From Microvelia longipes (Eukaryota > Arthropoda > Insecta > Hemiptera > Veliidae), in assembly GCA_018340805.1 (NCBI GenBank), contig JACMZG010001914.1, positions 23,181,943 through 23,245,942 on the forward strand: a stretch of 64,000 nt of DNA. The letters are read 5' to 3'. Below, in pieces: positions 37,727 to 48,535 of this stretch. Position numbers and translations under genes: made by a program. Below the pieces are notes generated by a model. It made no database searches, was not told where the DNA came from, and saw only the letters and a list, made by a program, of their open reading frames with translations. Every line of letters begins with the position of its first letter. The first letter of the stretch is position 1.

Positions 37727-37945
37727 GGTGATTCAATTAGAGGGTTTTTTATGAATGAAAACAATTTTTTGACATGGGTTATAGTCCGGTTGACGTCATT
37801 GCAGGAGTAAATAGTTAATTTTCAATGTTGACCGCCTATACCGATTCCTGCAATGACGTCACACGTCATTCACAAAACGTTCACAAAAACGTCAGGTTAT
37901 AACCTCCGAATGCGTTAGGTTTGTTTACATCGAATTGAATCTCCT
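37727..37945. repeat. imperfect palindrome with 16-bp perfect CRE-containing arms
   Basis: TGACGTCATTGCAGGA (37791-37806) and its exact complement (37846-37861) enclose a 39-bp loop. Weaker symmetry continues outward (GGGTTATAG against GGTTATAACC, and GATTCAATT on both sides). Each arm contains the cAMP-response octamer TGACGTCA. Most likely a foldback or MITE relic. Confidence 0.65.
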
Positions 37946-38439
37946 TATAAATTTATAGCATCTTAAGTGGGGTTTACTTAAGAAATACATTGACAAGATT
38001 CATTGAATATTTTGATTTAATGAAAATATCATATAGTTCAAAAGATTTAAAACTATATATATGTCCACAATTTATTTCAAAAGTTTAAAAACGTTTATAG
38101 CTTGGATAGCATTCATATTTAATACTATAAGAGTGACATTTTAATAAGTAACAAAATATTTGTTGTTGCCTGGTTTTAGTGCCAAAGTTATTATATTTTG
38201 TTAGTAGTTATCAGTACCTGTATTTGACAGGACTTTGGACATTGACTGATGGATTTATTTCTAGCTGTTACCCATCAATGTTTGATTGATCGAGTTCAAT
38301 GGATTTTTTAACCTGAATATTTTTTCATTCTTGAAAAATCACGATTGCAGTCTACAGTTTATAATAGTTAGTTTCATCTTTAGGCCAGTCTGGCGAATTT
38401 CTATTTTAATATTACTTCTCCACATTCAACAGGTAGCTA

Positions 38440-39125
38440 TATTTGAAAATAATTGTTTGTAAAATAATCCGGAACCGGGATTTCACCAAAATGAAACGTT
38501 TCAGATGACTTTAAGACCTCCTGAGTGGTTTTCACAAAGTTGTCTGTCTTTATATGTGTGTGTGTGTCGAAAAATAATATTATTATGACGTCATTAACCC
38601 GCAAAAATAACTCAGCAAAAATTTCGAAAAAATCAAATAACGCGGGAAAATGTTGCGATGTTATGTTGGTATTGGCGATGTGAAAACTAGAATATGAGCT
38701 ATGTTTCATCTCATTATCACCATTAGCTCAAATTTTAAAGGATGACTAGCATACGTTATTTTCAAAAATTGTAAAAAAATCGGAAATACAATTGAGTTGA
38801 AATTTGGTACAAGAGTATACCTTTACGTAATAAATAAGTGCACTAAGTTTCGTTTTAATACGACAAGTTCATCCATGAATTTCGTCGGATCATAAAGTTA
38901 AGGAGCATTGAGCGTGTTCAGTGCCTTGATGAGTGACCGCTGGGAATGAAATAGATATATTTACTATTTAAGGACGAGCGAAGCGAGTCAAAAGACGCGT
39001 TGTAGTATAAATTTAGCGACTTGTATATTCTGAGGACGAGCAAAACAAATCTGAGGTAGGGAGAATGAGCATAAAAATTCTTATTTAATGAGGAAAAGTT
39101 CCGAGGTACCCCGTACCCGATTTTT
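38440..39125 (-). mobile_element. family A repeat, near-complete, reversed
   Basis: Read on minus it begins AATCGGGTACGGGGTACCTC at about 39120, passes the GACTCGCTTCGCTCGTCC subrepeat, and reaches GGGTTAATGACGTCAT. It ends near AACCACTCAGGAGGT and GAAATCCCGGTTCC at about 38470. The terminal hairpin is missing. Confidence 0.8.
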
Positions 39126-39333
39126 TCCTTTAAGTCAATAATCCAGTCATTATGATTTTAAATAACTAATTGTAACATAATACTTTTCTGTAGTTTATAA
39201 TCACTTTCTTAAACTGTTGGGATGCAATTATTGTTGTAATGATGGAGAAATGACTAGCCGGTTTATTTCTACTTTAGATCTAAGGATGTAAATAAAAGTT
39301 TATCCACAAATAAATTTCAACCAATGTAATGAT

Positions 39334-39376
39334 GACAAAACCGGCTTTTAACCTAATACAGGTCATCCTCAGTGCC
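39334..39376 (-). ncRNA. hammerhead ribozyme-like motif, broken core (left arm)
   Basis: CUGAGGA, stem II and stem I are kept, but the GAAA core reads AAAA (G12 lost), as in the right arm of element 2. Confidence 0.5.
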
Positions 39377-39516
39377 GGTGAGAAGAAGCTAATTTTTCCT
39401 CTTGAGTCTTAGTTATTAGATTTAAGACTGGATGCAGACAGGTCTGCATCCAGTCTATGCATTAGTATGTTAAACTAATAACAAGACTCAAGAAGAAAAA
39501 TTAGCTTCTTCTCACC

Positions 39517-39559
39517 GGCACTGAGGATGACCTGTATTAGGTTGAAAGCCGGTTTTGTC
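39517..39559 (+). ncRNA. hammerhead ribozyme-like motif, intact core (right arm)
   Basis: Stem I GGCA (39517-39520), CUGAGGA (39521-39527), stem II GACCU/AGGUU, GAAA (39544-39547), stem III AGCC/GGUU, H position U (39555), stem I UGUC (39556-39559). Stem I pairs with one G-U wobble. All conserved core bases are present. Confidence 0.6.
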
Positions 39560-39939
39560 ATCATTACATTGGTTGAAATTTATTTGTGGATAGACTTTTA
39601 TTTACAACCTTATGGTAAAAAATCCACTAGCGCTTATAATTTAAATATAAACTTTAGATCTATTTCCCATTAGATCTAATTTTTATTGGCCTCCTCGCAT
39701 GGGAGCCGATCGAAATTATTCATTTATTTCTACATAATCTGCGTTTGGCCCTTTTTTTTAATATAACCAAGAGGAAGGTAAGGTTGCTCCTATTTCTCTA
39801 TCTCATACAACTTCCATGGGGTCAGAAATATTCCTTAATGCGTTTATTCAAGATCCTTAATTCCTCCCAGTTAGGTTCGTAGTCGAGGGGAGGGACCAAT
39901 TCCAGAGGGGGATGGGCGAAATTCACATATCTACAAAGG

Positions 39940-40010
39940 AATTCCACTGAAATCTAGAGAGGCGATCCCCCCACCCCCCTGGCCCCAGCCTGGCTACGGG
40001 CCTGCTCCCA
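39940..40010 (-). mobile_element. GC-rich transposon-end fragment
   Basis: Minus strand: GCCCGTAGCCAGGCTGGGGC followed by a G run. It resembles the ends at 16874 and 56045-56092. Only an end is present. Confidence 0.35.
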
Positions 40011-40450
40011 GTTATGACCAAATTCCATAGTTTATCTTTTACGCAACTTACAGTGTGCGAATTTTCCTTATAGAAATTCGCTAAAAATACCAATATGTGA
40101 TCGGAACTCTATTGAATATTTACACTAAGTGTTAAATGTTCTGTTTACATTCATGATATTATTCTGCAATCTAAAAATCTTTACCAAACTTTTTATTTAA
40201 ACAAATAATGGTTTTTATTTACTCTCTCCTTATAAACTCTATGGGAAAATACCAGCAATAAATCATCCTTGGTAATATCACGTCATGATTTTCTATTAAT
40301 CCGACAAATTAATCATTTAGAAGTTAATTATTATTTTTTAAAGTAAATAATTAATCACTTTTTATTTATGCGGTTATTGATTTTATAAATTGTTTCGCTT
40401 ATTATTATTATTAAGATATTTTTACAGATATAACTGTCATATATTAATGT
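40011..40450. other. AT-rich DNA, nothing recognised
   Basis: No supported feature. Confidence 0.5.
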
Positions 40451-40453
40451 ATA

Positions 40454-40540
<87 letters not shown>
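40451..40540. repeat. (AT)n microsatellite
   Basis: AT dinucleotide tract with two phase breaks. Confidence 0.95.
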
Positions 40541-40544
<4 letters not shown>

Positions 40545-41219
40545 TATTATATACTAATTAACTATATACTAATGTATACTAATAATAATATTATATATTA
40601 ATGTTATATAATATTATATACAAGCTTAATGTATTCTATTTAGAACAAACAACTTTGGGAACTTTTCCTAATAATCTCGGACTATAAACTAAGTGATTGG
40701 TGTTCTCAAGAGACTATAAATAAAAGTAAAAAGTAATACTTTCTTTTTTTTAATTTTAAAAATCATGTGTAAATTAAGTTTAAACCGCTGTATAATTAAA
40801 AATGATTAAATCTTTTTAATATATTATACTTCATGAAGTGTATTTAAATGAATGATAGGGAAAGATTAGGAAAGACTGGAGATTTATTAATACGTATATA
40901 AACCATCGGTGAAGGATATTGCCTTGTTTATTTCTTAAGTTTGTGATTACTTAATAGGTCAACATCAAGTTGTTTTAAGGGTTTCGGGGGTAGAGCAGAA
41001 GATATATAGCTTCGTATAAACACGGCATGCCTTATTAGGTAAAGGAGAAACCCTATATTAATTTAAACGGACAACTTAATTAATATCGGGCAGAAGGCAT
41101 CTAATATATTTTGTCGAGAAAAGAAAAAAGATAGATATCAATAATGTCGGGGTTATAACGAGGCGATTCATAACATGAGTGATGGAGTGGCAAGATAAAG
41201 AATAAATTTCCCGTAATAT
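40541..41219. other. AT-rich DNA, nothing recognised
   Basis: No supported feature. Confidence 0.5.
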
Positions 41220-41470
41220 GTCGTCACAGCTAAAAAGGAGTTCTAGCTAGAGAGAGGATAAAAGGTGAGGCGGGTTTTTCTGAGGAGATTAATGGGGCTC
41301 CGGGTGATTAATCAAGTTGCCCACCCTCTCCTTTTCTAGATAAAAACAAAGTGGAGGCCATAGATCAGAAGGCCTTCCCCTCGAAGCTATATATCTCGTG
41401 CCGCCTTCCTCGGAGCCTGTCAATTCTAACCCGACCGCCTCCCACCTTCTGTCTCTTGCCTTAGAACATC
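41220..41470. promoter_or_regulatory. GC-enriched block with TGATTAATCA, GAGA and GCCAT motifs
   Basis: Contains GAGAGAGG (41250-41257), the perfect 10-bp palindrome TGATTAATCA (41305-41314, two overlapping Exd/Pbx-Hox-like TGATTAAT sites), GCCAT (41357-41361), and GTGCCGCC near 41399. It lacks an open frame. The cluster suggests a developmental enhancer or Polycomb-type element; the motifs are short and unproven. Confidence 0.3.
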
Positions 41471-42949
41471 AATCCTTCCTTCCTTTCTTACTTTATTTCT
41501 GTATCATCTTTCTCCTTTAACAGCAACACAAGGTACACATTTCATCTTGAATCCTTCACACACAGGCATAGCAGCCAATCTTTCAGCCGTACACATTCAA
41601 AACCTTTACACACACTTACACCAGGTATTCTCTCAGCCAATCCCTCAGCGTAATCCATATAAAGTCTTATTCCTTGCCTCTGCACTTGCCCTCAATCACA
41701 TTCTCTACCCTGACTTCTTGCGTCAAGTAATGTAAACAGTTTCTTTAGTCAAATATTTAACAGCCCCTTCCAACCTAAATCTGAACCACATATTTATTAG
41801 ACAAGTAACAATTGTTAGACTATACTCTAAGGTTTCTATGGTGATACACTGTTAGGTAAACCACGGCAATTTTAGAGTACGGATAATTTACAAGTGCCTG
41901 ATGTTACAAACTTCACGTGGTTTACTAAATCACGTGGTTGACGTTTAAGATCCTTTTCCTGTAGTCCCCGAATAATAATGTATAAGAGACCTCCAACCCG
42001 TTTAAATTCAACCTGTTGTATTTTGGTTAAAGGTTTAAGCGATAAACATTGTATCACCATAACCAATATCAGAACTGAGATCAGTTCAATAAGTCCCCTA
42101 AGGTTGTGCTTTTTCCTACTTAACTTGGATCAATTAATCTGAAGAGTGACACTAAACGCAATGACTGTAAAATATTACATAACATTTATTTTAATCTGTT
42201 ACATTTGTCTACTTAAATGAAGCAAGTAGAATAAATTTTTAGACACCTTATCAAGTTAATGGAGCTTAAGTTTTAAAAAGTAAGTCTTTTTTTTTACCCT
42301 CAGGGGATTTGTATAAAAAGATTTGTCTTTAACAATCTTTTTAAATTAGAGGGGATCTTGTGAAGTCGAGGATAAAAAGCTCTTCTCTTGTGGTATAATT
42401 AAAGTAAAAAGAGTGGTGTTTGATGTACGCCCCTATTTATGCAACCCGGTCTAAAGGGTATAAAATTGTTGGATGCTGGTTTTAAAACGAAATTAAAATG
42501 AGAAATTGTAGATTATGGTGTGTGGAAAGGGAGAACAGAAAGGTTAATACAAAGTAGAGAAGAGGAAACAAATGAATTAAGATGTAAAAGGAAGGATAAA
42601 GAGTAAAAAGTCAGTGAATATACAGTGATGGTTGAGAGCAACTGCAGGATTTAAGAGATAAACTCTCTGCATTGTAAAGGACGCTATCTCGCTCGTGCTT
42701 GAACCCGTCGCTGTGTAAATGGAAGGAAACGTCAGTGCATAGTTTTATCAGTGTTTAGCGTGTGCCTGACAAGGACATGTTTTGATATTTAGGGGTGCAG
42801 TCTAGTATTGTAGTTCCGATGCTAACTGGTTTAATTGAAAAGGATTGCACAGTCTGTCCAAACCAAGTAGGATAGCATTGTCAAGTTGTCAGTGACTTTA
42901 CTGGTTTAGTTTTAGAGTAGGTCGAAACAAGAAGCCGTGTTTTTAGAAA
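41471..42949. other. unique DNA, nothing firmly recognised
   Basis: CT-rich to about 41530, then ordinary sequence. The frames at 41547-41735 and 41872-42066 have no domain. Confidence 0.5.
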
Positions 42950-43220
42950 CTGACGGAAAGCTCTAACGAGGGGTTCCTCGACCTGTTGAAGTCTGCACTA
43001 ATTCCCGTCTCTCGGAGGCGGTAAATCTCTCTCGCCGAGGCTACAAATCTCCGTCATCCCCCCCGGCCATCGATTCTCTTCTACAGTCCCTTTTAGATTA
43101 ATTTAGACTTGGGTTTCTCGACAATTACTCGCTTCCTCTTTCTGCCGACAAGGCGACGACACGACCCAACATTTCCTGACAGTATAAAACCTCCTCTTCT
43201 TCCTCTTCCTCTTCTAACCT
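42950..43220. promoter_or_regulatory. GC-enriched block with GAGA, GCCAT and TATA-like motifs
   Basis: CTCTCTC (43027-43033), GCCAT (43066-43070), a TATAAAA box at 43193-43199, then a CTTCCT-rich stretch. The layout repeats that of the 4540-4960 block. A promoter on plus is possible but no downstream exon is recognisable. Confidence 0.3.
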
Positions 43221-43951
43221 TTCCCATTAATTTCATCTCACAACTTCATCCCATATTATCATTACATACATGCTATAATGTTTTTGACAACATATATTTC
43301 TTTCATCCTATACCGGCTTCACTATTCTAAATCTCGTTTATTATCATGCTTGTCTAATAAATATAATGATATAACTTCCTTCACCTACAAGTATAGCAAA
43401 GCTTATATATTAAAATATACGTGTGGCAAAAGCTATATTAATTTAGAACAACAAAAATTAATAAAACAGAACTAGATTTAAAAAAAAATGTTTAGTTAGT
43501 ATTAACAAAATATGAATTCATTAGTTTCGACTTTATTCATTGTCTGTATAAACAGCATTCACTAAACGGGGCTACATATTACTTATCATATTAAATAACT
43601 AGAGGCAATCTTCACTGCACGTCGCTTTCAAACAGAAGACACTTTTCAACCAATCTTATTATTATTTTATGAACCATTTTATTGAGACTTTTACAAACAG
43701 TATAACATACATTTTTCTGGTGCTAAATCCATTGTAATATATATAAATAATTTTCATTAACATAAAAATACCCCTTTTGTAAGGTAAATTATAAAAGGTA
43801 CATATGCGGGTTATAAATATTAAATACAATTTTTATAATTGCTTCATTTTTATTTATTACTCACACATGAATATAATTTGATACTTAATAAAACAAATTT
43901 AAGTAGTATATGTAATTATTGTATATTAACAAAGTATGGGTTATCTTGCTC
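43221..43951. other. AT-rich DNA, nothing recognised
   Basis: No supported feature. Confidence 0.5.
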
Positions 43952-44433
43952 GGAAGTGGTGTTTCGCCTTACTGACTTAAGTGATTAAGTGTTTTAATAT
44001 GATATTAAATCATGCGATCAACTGTATAAGAATTATTTGTACATTACAAATTTTTGTAATACAGTTTAATGTTTTACAGTTATTTTCTATCTTAATATTA
44101 TCTGAGAATTGAAATGCATGATCTAGTTTTTATTCATTTAAATTTGATCTAAGAGTTGAACTTCATAATTTAATTTTTATCTATCAATACTTACTGAGGG
44201 TTAATATTGATGGATAAAAATTAAATTATGAATTTCAACTCTCTGAAAAAATTTAAATGAATAAAAACCAGATCATGCATTTTAATTCTCAGATACTACT
44301 AAGATGGAAAATAACTTTAAAACATTAAACTGTATCACAAAATTTTTTAATATAGAAATAATTCTTATTCAGTTGATTGCTTGTTTTAATATTATATTAA
44401 TCACTTAAGTCAGTAAGGCGAAGGATCACTTCC
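43952..44433. repeat. 482-bp palindrome (foldback element), 14-bp centre
   Basis: Two arms of about 235 bp match with scattered substitutions from GGAAGTG at the outer edge to CTATCAATA at 44181. The centre is CTTACTGAGGGTTA (44190-44203). No coding sequence, and no target duplication was found. It may be a recent inverted duplication or a foldback transposon. Confidence 0.85.
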
Positions 44434-44483
44434 AGGCTCCAGTTGTTCTCCTTGCAACGGAGCCAGAGACATACAACGGTTGA

Positions 44484-45295
44484 AGAGTTGAGATATATGA
44501 TCCGGTATATGATGGCATCTAACTTTTGGTATATGATATTAATATTTTAATATTAAGATAAGTAAAATTTTATCAGATAGTTGAGATACATAATCCAGTT
44601 ATTCTATAAAAATTTTGCAAGTCTTAAGATACATAATCCAGTTACTCTCCATTAAAATTTTGCAAGAGTCTTAAGATACATAATCCAGTTACTCCATTAA
44701 ATTTTGCAAGAGTCTTAAATACATAATCCAGTTATTCCATCAAAATTTTGCAAGTCTTAAGATACATAATCCAGTTACTCTCCATTAAAATTTTGTAAGT
44801 CTTAAGATACATAATCCAGTTACTCTCCATTAAAATTTTGCAAAGTCTTAAGATACATAATCCAGCTACTCTCCATTAAAATTTTGCAAGAGTCTTAAGA
44901 TACATAATCCAGTTACTCTCCATCAAAATTTTGCAAGAGTCTTAAGATACATAATTTACTCTCCATTAAAATTTGCAAGAGTCTTAAGATCAAATCAGTT
45001 AGCAGAGTCTTAAGATACATAATCCAGTTACTCTCCATCAAAATTTTGTTATAAAGTTGAGGTACATGATATAGTTACCCTGTATTAATATTTTGACAGA
45101 TAGTTGAGTTATATATTCCAGTTACTTTCCATAAAAATTTTGTTATAAAGTTTAGGTAAATGATATAGTTTTGTTACATCAAAAGTTTGTTATAAAGTTG
45201 ATGTGGTTGATGTGTAGTACATGATGTGGTTAACCTTCATCATATATTTTGTCAGATAGTTGAGATACATATTCCAGTTACTCTCTGATACACAA
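44484..45295. repeat. 47-bp tandem repeat, about 17 units
   Basis: The core unit contains AGATACATAATCCAGTTACT, CTCCATTAAAATTTTGCAAG and AGTCTTA. Central units are nearly identical while the outer ones are diverged, typical of array turnover by unequal exchange. It begins about 50 bp after the 482-bp palindrome. Confidence 0.95.
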
Positions 45296-46393
45296 TTATG
45301 TAAAGAAAATAAAGTATTTTGTTATCCTTTGTTCGAAGCTTTTATCACAATTAACTTATCTAATCAGGGGGAGGGAGATACAAACATTTAAATGCTTTTT
45401 AAATATATTCCCAATACGATTCTTTAAATACTCACGATTATTTAAAGACAAAGTTTTTTCCCATCCTAGAAAGAAAGTCAGCTCTCTGATTTGCAAAACT
45501 CTAAAGATAATTTGTTCTAATAAAAGTTTTTTCTTTGAGAAGAACATCAAGTTTAAACTTACCTGGGTTCCAAATGCTTCCTTTCTTTTCCCTAGACCTA
45601 TAAAAATACTTTAATTTGAATATATTTTATTACTCAAATTTTTGTAGAATTTCTTTATTTTTTAAAACAATTCTTTACAAACCCCCCTCAAGCAATTTCT
45701 TATCTCTGGGTTGTCATGGCCTGACGATGACCTCTAGATAAGACCAAAGCACTGAATTTTTTTTCCGGTGATGAGACTGTTCATTCTTTTATTTTTCGTC
45801 TTGTTACCTCCCTTTTGTCATGTGTCTAATGTAATAACTTTATAATTATTTCAAATAAATCATTCCTACCAGGCATTTTAAAATGATAGCAGCGTGTGTT
45901 CTCGTAACAAGCATGTTTAATAACACTCTATCATTAAACTGTCAAGTTTTCCAGGAGTATATAAAAATAATTTTTACTCTCAGCTACAAAATTATTCAAG
46001 TATAACCTGTCATATGGTCTCTTAATGTAAACTTAATTATAGAATAAAAATCTCGCTCAGTAGTTGTTGGCTATAAATTAGTAATAATTTATTCTATTAT
46101 TTATTACTTATTATTTTTGCTTTTAACAACATTAGCAGTAATTATCTCCAATAAATCTGGGTTAATAATTAATAATGTGGAGTCAATTCTTATATTTTAT
46201 AATTATCTTGGTGAATTACCAAAGTTTAATGATCAGAGATTAAGGTCATGGAGAGGAAAGTAATTTTTTATTGAAAATCTAGACTAGAAAAGCACTTTGG
46301 GCAAGAATAATATCACAAGTCCTATTCTTTTAAAGACATTTTGAGTTTGAAGTCTTATACATGGGTATGCCACTAAATAATGATAATTTCATT
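45296..46393. other. AT-rich DNA with one possible decayed hammerhead fragment
   Basis: Near 45722 the plus strand reads CCTGACGATGACC and then GACCAAAGC. The stem II partner and the GAAA block are not kept. Nothing else is supported. Confidence 0.35.
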
Positions 46394-46976
46394 TAGCATT
46401 ACTAGTGCAAGAGTCACCCGTGGTGTAGTGGTTAAGGTACGCGGCCAATACACAATGAATGGACTTTAAACTTCAGAATTTATTTAGTCATGGGTTCATT
46501 CCCAGCACGGGCCTCTGGGATTTTTATGAGAGGGATAAAAATTCTGGGTACCATGTCCTTCAGAAGGGACGTAGAGCTGGTGGTCTTGAGCCTGTGCGTT
46601 GTCAGGTACTGGTTAAAGATCCCTTACCCTAAATGAGACTGGGTATAGGGAAAATTTAGGACCCTCTTAGTAGATTCATTATAATACTATACTGTTTCTG
46701 CCTTGTAGTTTAAAGTGTGTGGAGGTTTGGTTTAACAGTGAGAGCACGTGTTGTTCCCTAGACTCTAAGTCAGTGAAAATATGTGTGATAGCTTGAAAAA
46801 AGCACGAGAGGAACCATAGGAATTCACGGCCCATCTGTCTAGATTAGATGAAATATACCTACACTGGAAATTAAAAAAGTAGAACACAATCTTAGGAAGC
46901 TAATAAAAAGGGCCCAACAACGTGGCCTACTACCACTCCCCCCATATTACTACTACTACTACTACTAGCATTACTA
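46394..46976 (+). mobile_element. tRNA-derived SINE, about 560 bp, with 11-bp target duplication
   Basis: The direct repeat TAGCATTACTA at 46394-46404 and 46966-46976 flanks it. The head has an A box TGGTGTAGTGGTTAAGGTAC (46421-46440) and a B box GGGTTCATTCCC (46492-46503), the spacing widened by about 30 bp compared with a tRNA. The body includes TCCTTCAGAAGGGACGTAGA and the tail is a short ACT trinucleotide run. Long SINEs of this kind are mobilised by LINEs. Confidence 0.8.
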
Positions 46977-47374
46977 ATCACTTAAGCTAATCGTGGGACT
47001 ACAGACACAGCTAAATCATAGCCTATACTTTCACTGAAGGTTCAGTCTCTTTCCAACCCCCCACTGGCCCGTAGAATTTTATAAGCTGATGATAACAGAA
47101 ACGTGGCTCCGTTGTCTCCAAGACAATAACGTAACTTGTCCAGACGAATCCATCTTCGCTTTTGCATAACAAAGGAATGCAAATTTTGAATTCCAAATCT
47201 CCTGAAAGAAGGGTACAAGGTATAACAATTAACCTTATATAAGATGTAAACTTGGGTTAATCTTCATTGATTAACTTGCACTTGTTTAGATTGTTTATTT
47301 TTTCGTTGCCTTGTATGGTATGTATTTTTGATTTCTCTTTAGTAATTTTTTTTTTCGTTTGCTATGTTATTATA
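46977..47374. other. unique sequence upstream of the solo hammerhead
   Basis: May belong to the same Penelope-like copy as the motif at 47375. I could not identify reverse transcriptase or GIY-YIG coding remnants in it. Confidence 0.35.
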
Positions 47375-47416
47375 TTCACTGAGGATGGCAAGCATCGCTT
47401 GTGCGAAAGCTCTGAA
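47375..47416 (+). ncRNA. solo hammerhead ribozyme-like motif, intact
   Basis: Stem I UUCA (47375-47378), CUGAGGA (47379-47385), a longer stem II with GCAAGC and GCUUGUGC around AUC, GAAA (47405-47408), stem III AG/CU, H position C (47412), stem I UGAA (47413-47416) fully paired. A GAAATGAAATAAA stretch follows, as often seen at Penelope-like ends. It differs in sequence from the foldback family, so it is a separate lineage. Confidence 0.6.
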
Positions 47417-47521
47417 ATGAAATAAACTATTCTAAATAACTCGAACTGCTGTCTTCATTATTACTTATCCTTTATTCAATTTTTCACAGTACATTAAACT
47501 TAATTCTTAAACCTTATATAA

Positions 47522-47600
47522 GGTCCTCATACGACTGGAATATAACCCTTGACCTCCAGGTCGTATGACGAGCGCTCTACCACTGAGGCTCCGGTCCTCG
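47522..47600 (-). repeat. tRNA-like sequence (SINE head or tRNA relic)
   Basis: On minus: TCAGTGGTAGAGCGCTCG (A-box type), then CGACCTGGAGGTCAAG and a degenerate B box GGTTATATTCC. The acceptor stem does not pair, so it is not a functional tRNA gene. A 7-bp GGTCCTC repeat lies on both sides. Confidence 0.5.
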
Positions 47601-48535
47601 ATATTTCACAAGTTAATAAAACTCTAAAACGCACTGTTAAGTTAAGACTAGAAAAACTTGAACTATATGATCTAAATTAGACTGACTAATAGGTGAAAGT
47701 GTTCAGCCCCTTGCACAATGTATCGAGGCACTTTATCATGACCTCAAGTAATTACTCAATAAACTGTTATCGGTGCAGTTCTACGTTATTCTCTCGTTTA
47801 TCTGTGTTACAAATATTTCTTAAGGCCCATACCAATTTTTATTGAATTATAGGCTATATACATAATATTTTATGATTTATAAAATTTACCTTTTATACCC
47901 TTCTCTAATAAACTTACCTCCTCTAATAAACTTTTCTCATAGAATTATCACGCACAGAATAAGAAATATAGGTAGCTATAAAAGCCGTAAATTATGAAAT
48001 AAAAATTATAACACCAAGGTATTAATTTTGACGTCCTATAGTTGAGGTAAACTTTTAATAATTATACAGGGTTGTAGCTAACGCTTGTAGCGTCGATAGA
48101 CTTTAATTGCTAATTGCTTCTGAAAAAACTGTTGAGAACATTAATTATTTTTAAACGTAGAGATACGTTGTTTTTATGTAGTCCACATGGTGATGCTTTT
48201 GGTGGAGATATTGGGTGAGAGGCTTCCGTGTTCTGGACATCAATTTAGTAATTGTTTCTATAGATTTAGTAAGTGTGTTTGTAGATTAACACGCTTTCAT
48301 AGTTAGCTTTAAATTTAAAACTAGTTATGTTTTATTAAATTTTATTAATTAATGAATGGATTTGTCTTTAACTCTTAAAGGTTTGGAAAAGCGAACTCTG
48401 CCGTTTGCTCAACAAAAATAGAGGCCTTTAGCCTCTTTGCCACACGGTTGTTTTCCTGTAGCAGTTTGTTGTATTAGCAGCTTTTTAAATGTCATACTAA
48501 CTCAATATAAGAGATTAACCAAATACATCATACCC
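47601..48535. other. AT-rich DNA, nothing recognised
   Basis: No supported feature. Confidence 0.5.

Larger units (their letters stand above)
39271..39662. mobile_element. foldback Penelope-like element 3, with 12-bp target duplication
   Basis: Inverted arms of about 135 bp (39281 onward and ending 39612) are flanked by the exact 12-bp direct repeat ACTTTAGATCTA at 39271-39282 and 39651-39662. A 38-bp tail with ACTAGCGCTTATAATTT follows the right arm, matching the tail of element 1. The centre is a perfect 14-bp hairpin with a 2-nt loop (39426-39455, GACTGGATGCAGAC). No coding sequence. Confidence 0.75.

Noticed and set aside
45715..45775. Further hammerhead copy (CTGACGATGACC)
   Set aside because: Stem II cannot pair and GAAA is missing.
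46860..46965. 30-codon frame KVEHNLRKLIKRAQQRG and onward
   Set aside because: It lies inside the SINE bounded by target duplications and ends in the ACT tail, so it is not a gene.
47522..47600. Functional tRNA gene on minus
   Set aside because: The A box is good, but the B box is degenerate and the acceptor arms do not pair; kept only as tRNA-like.
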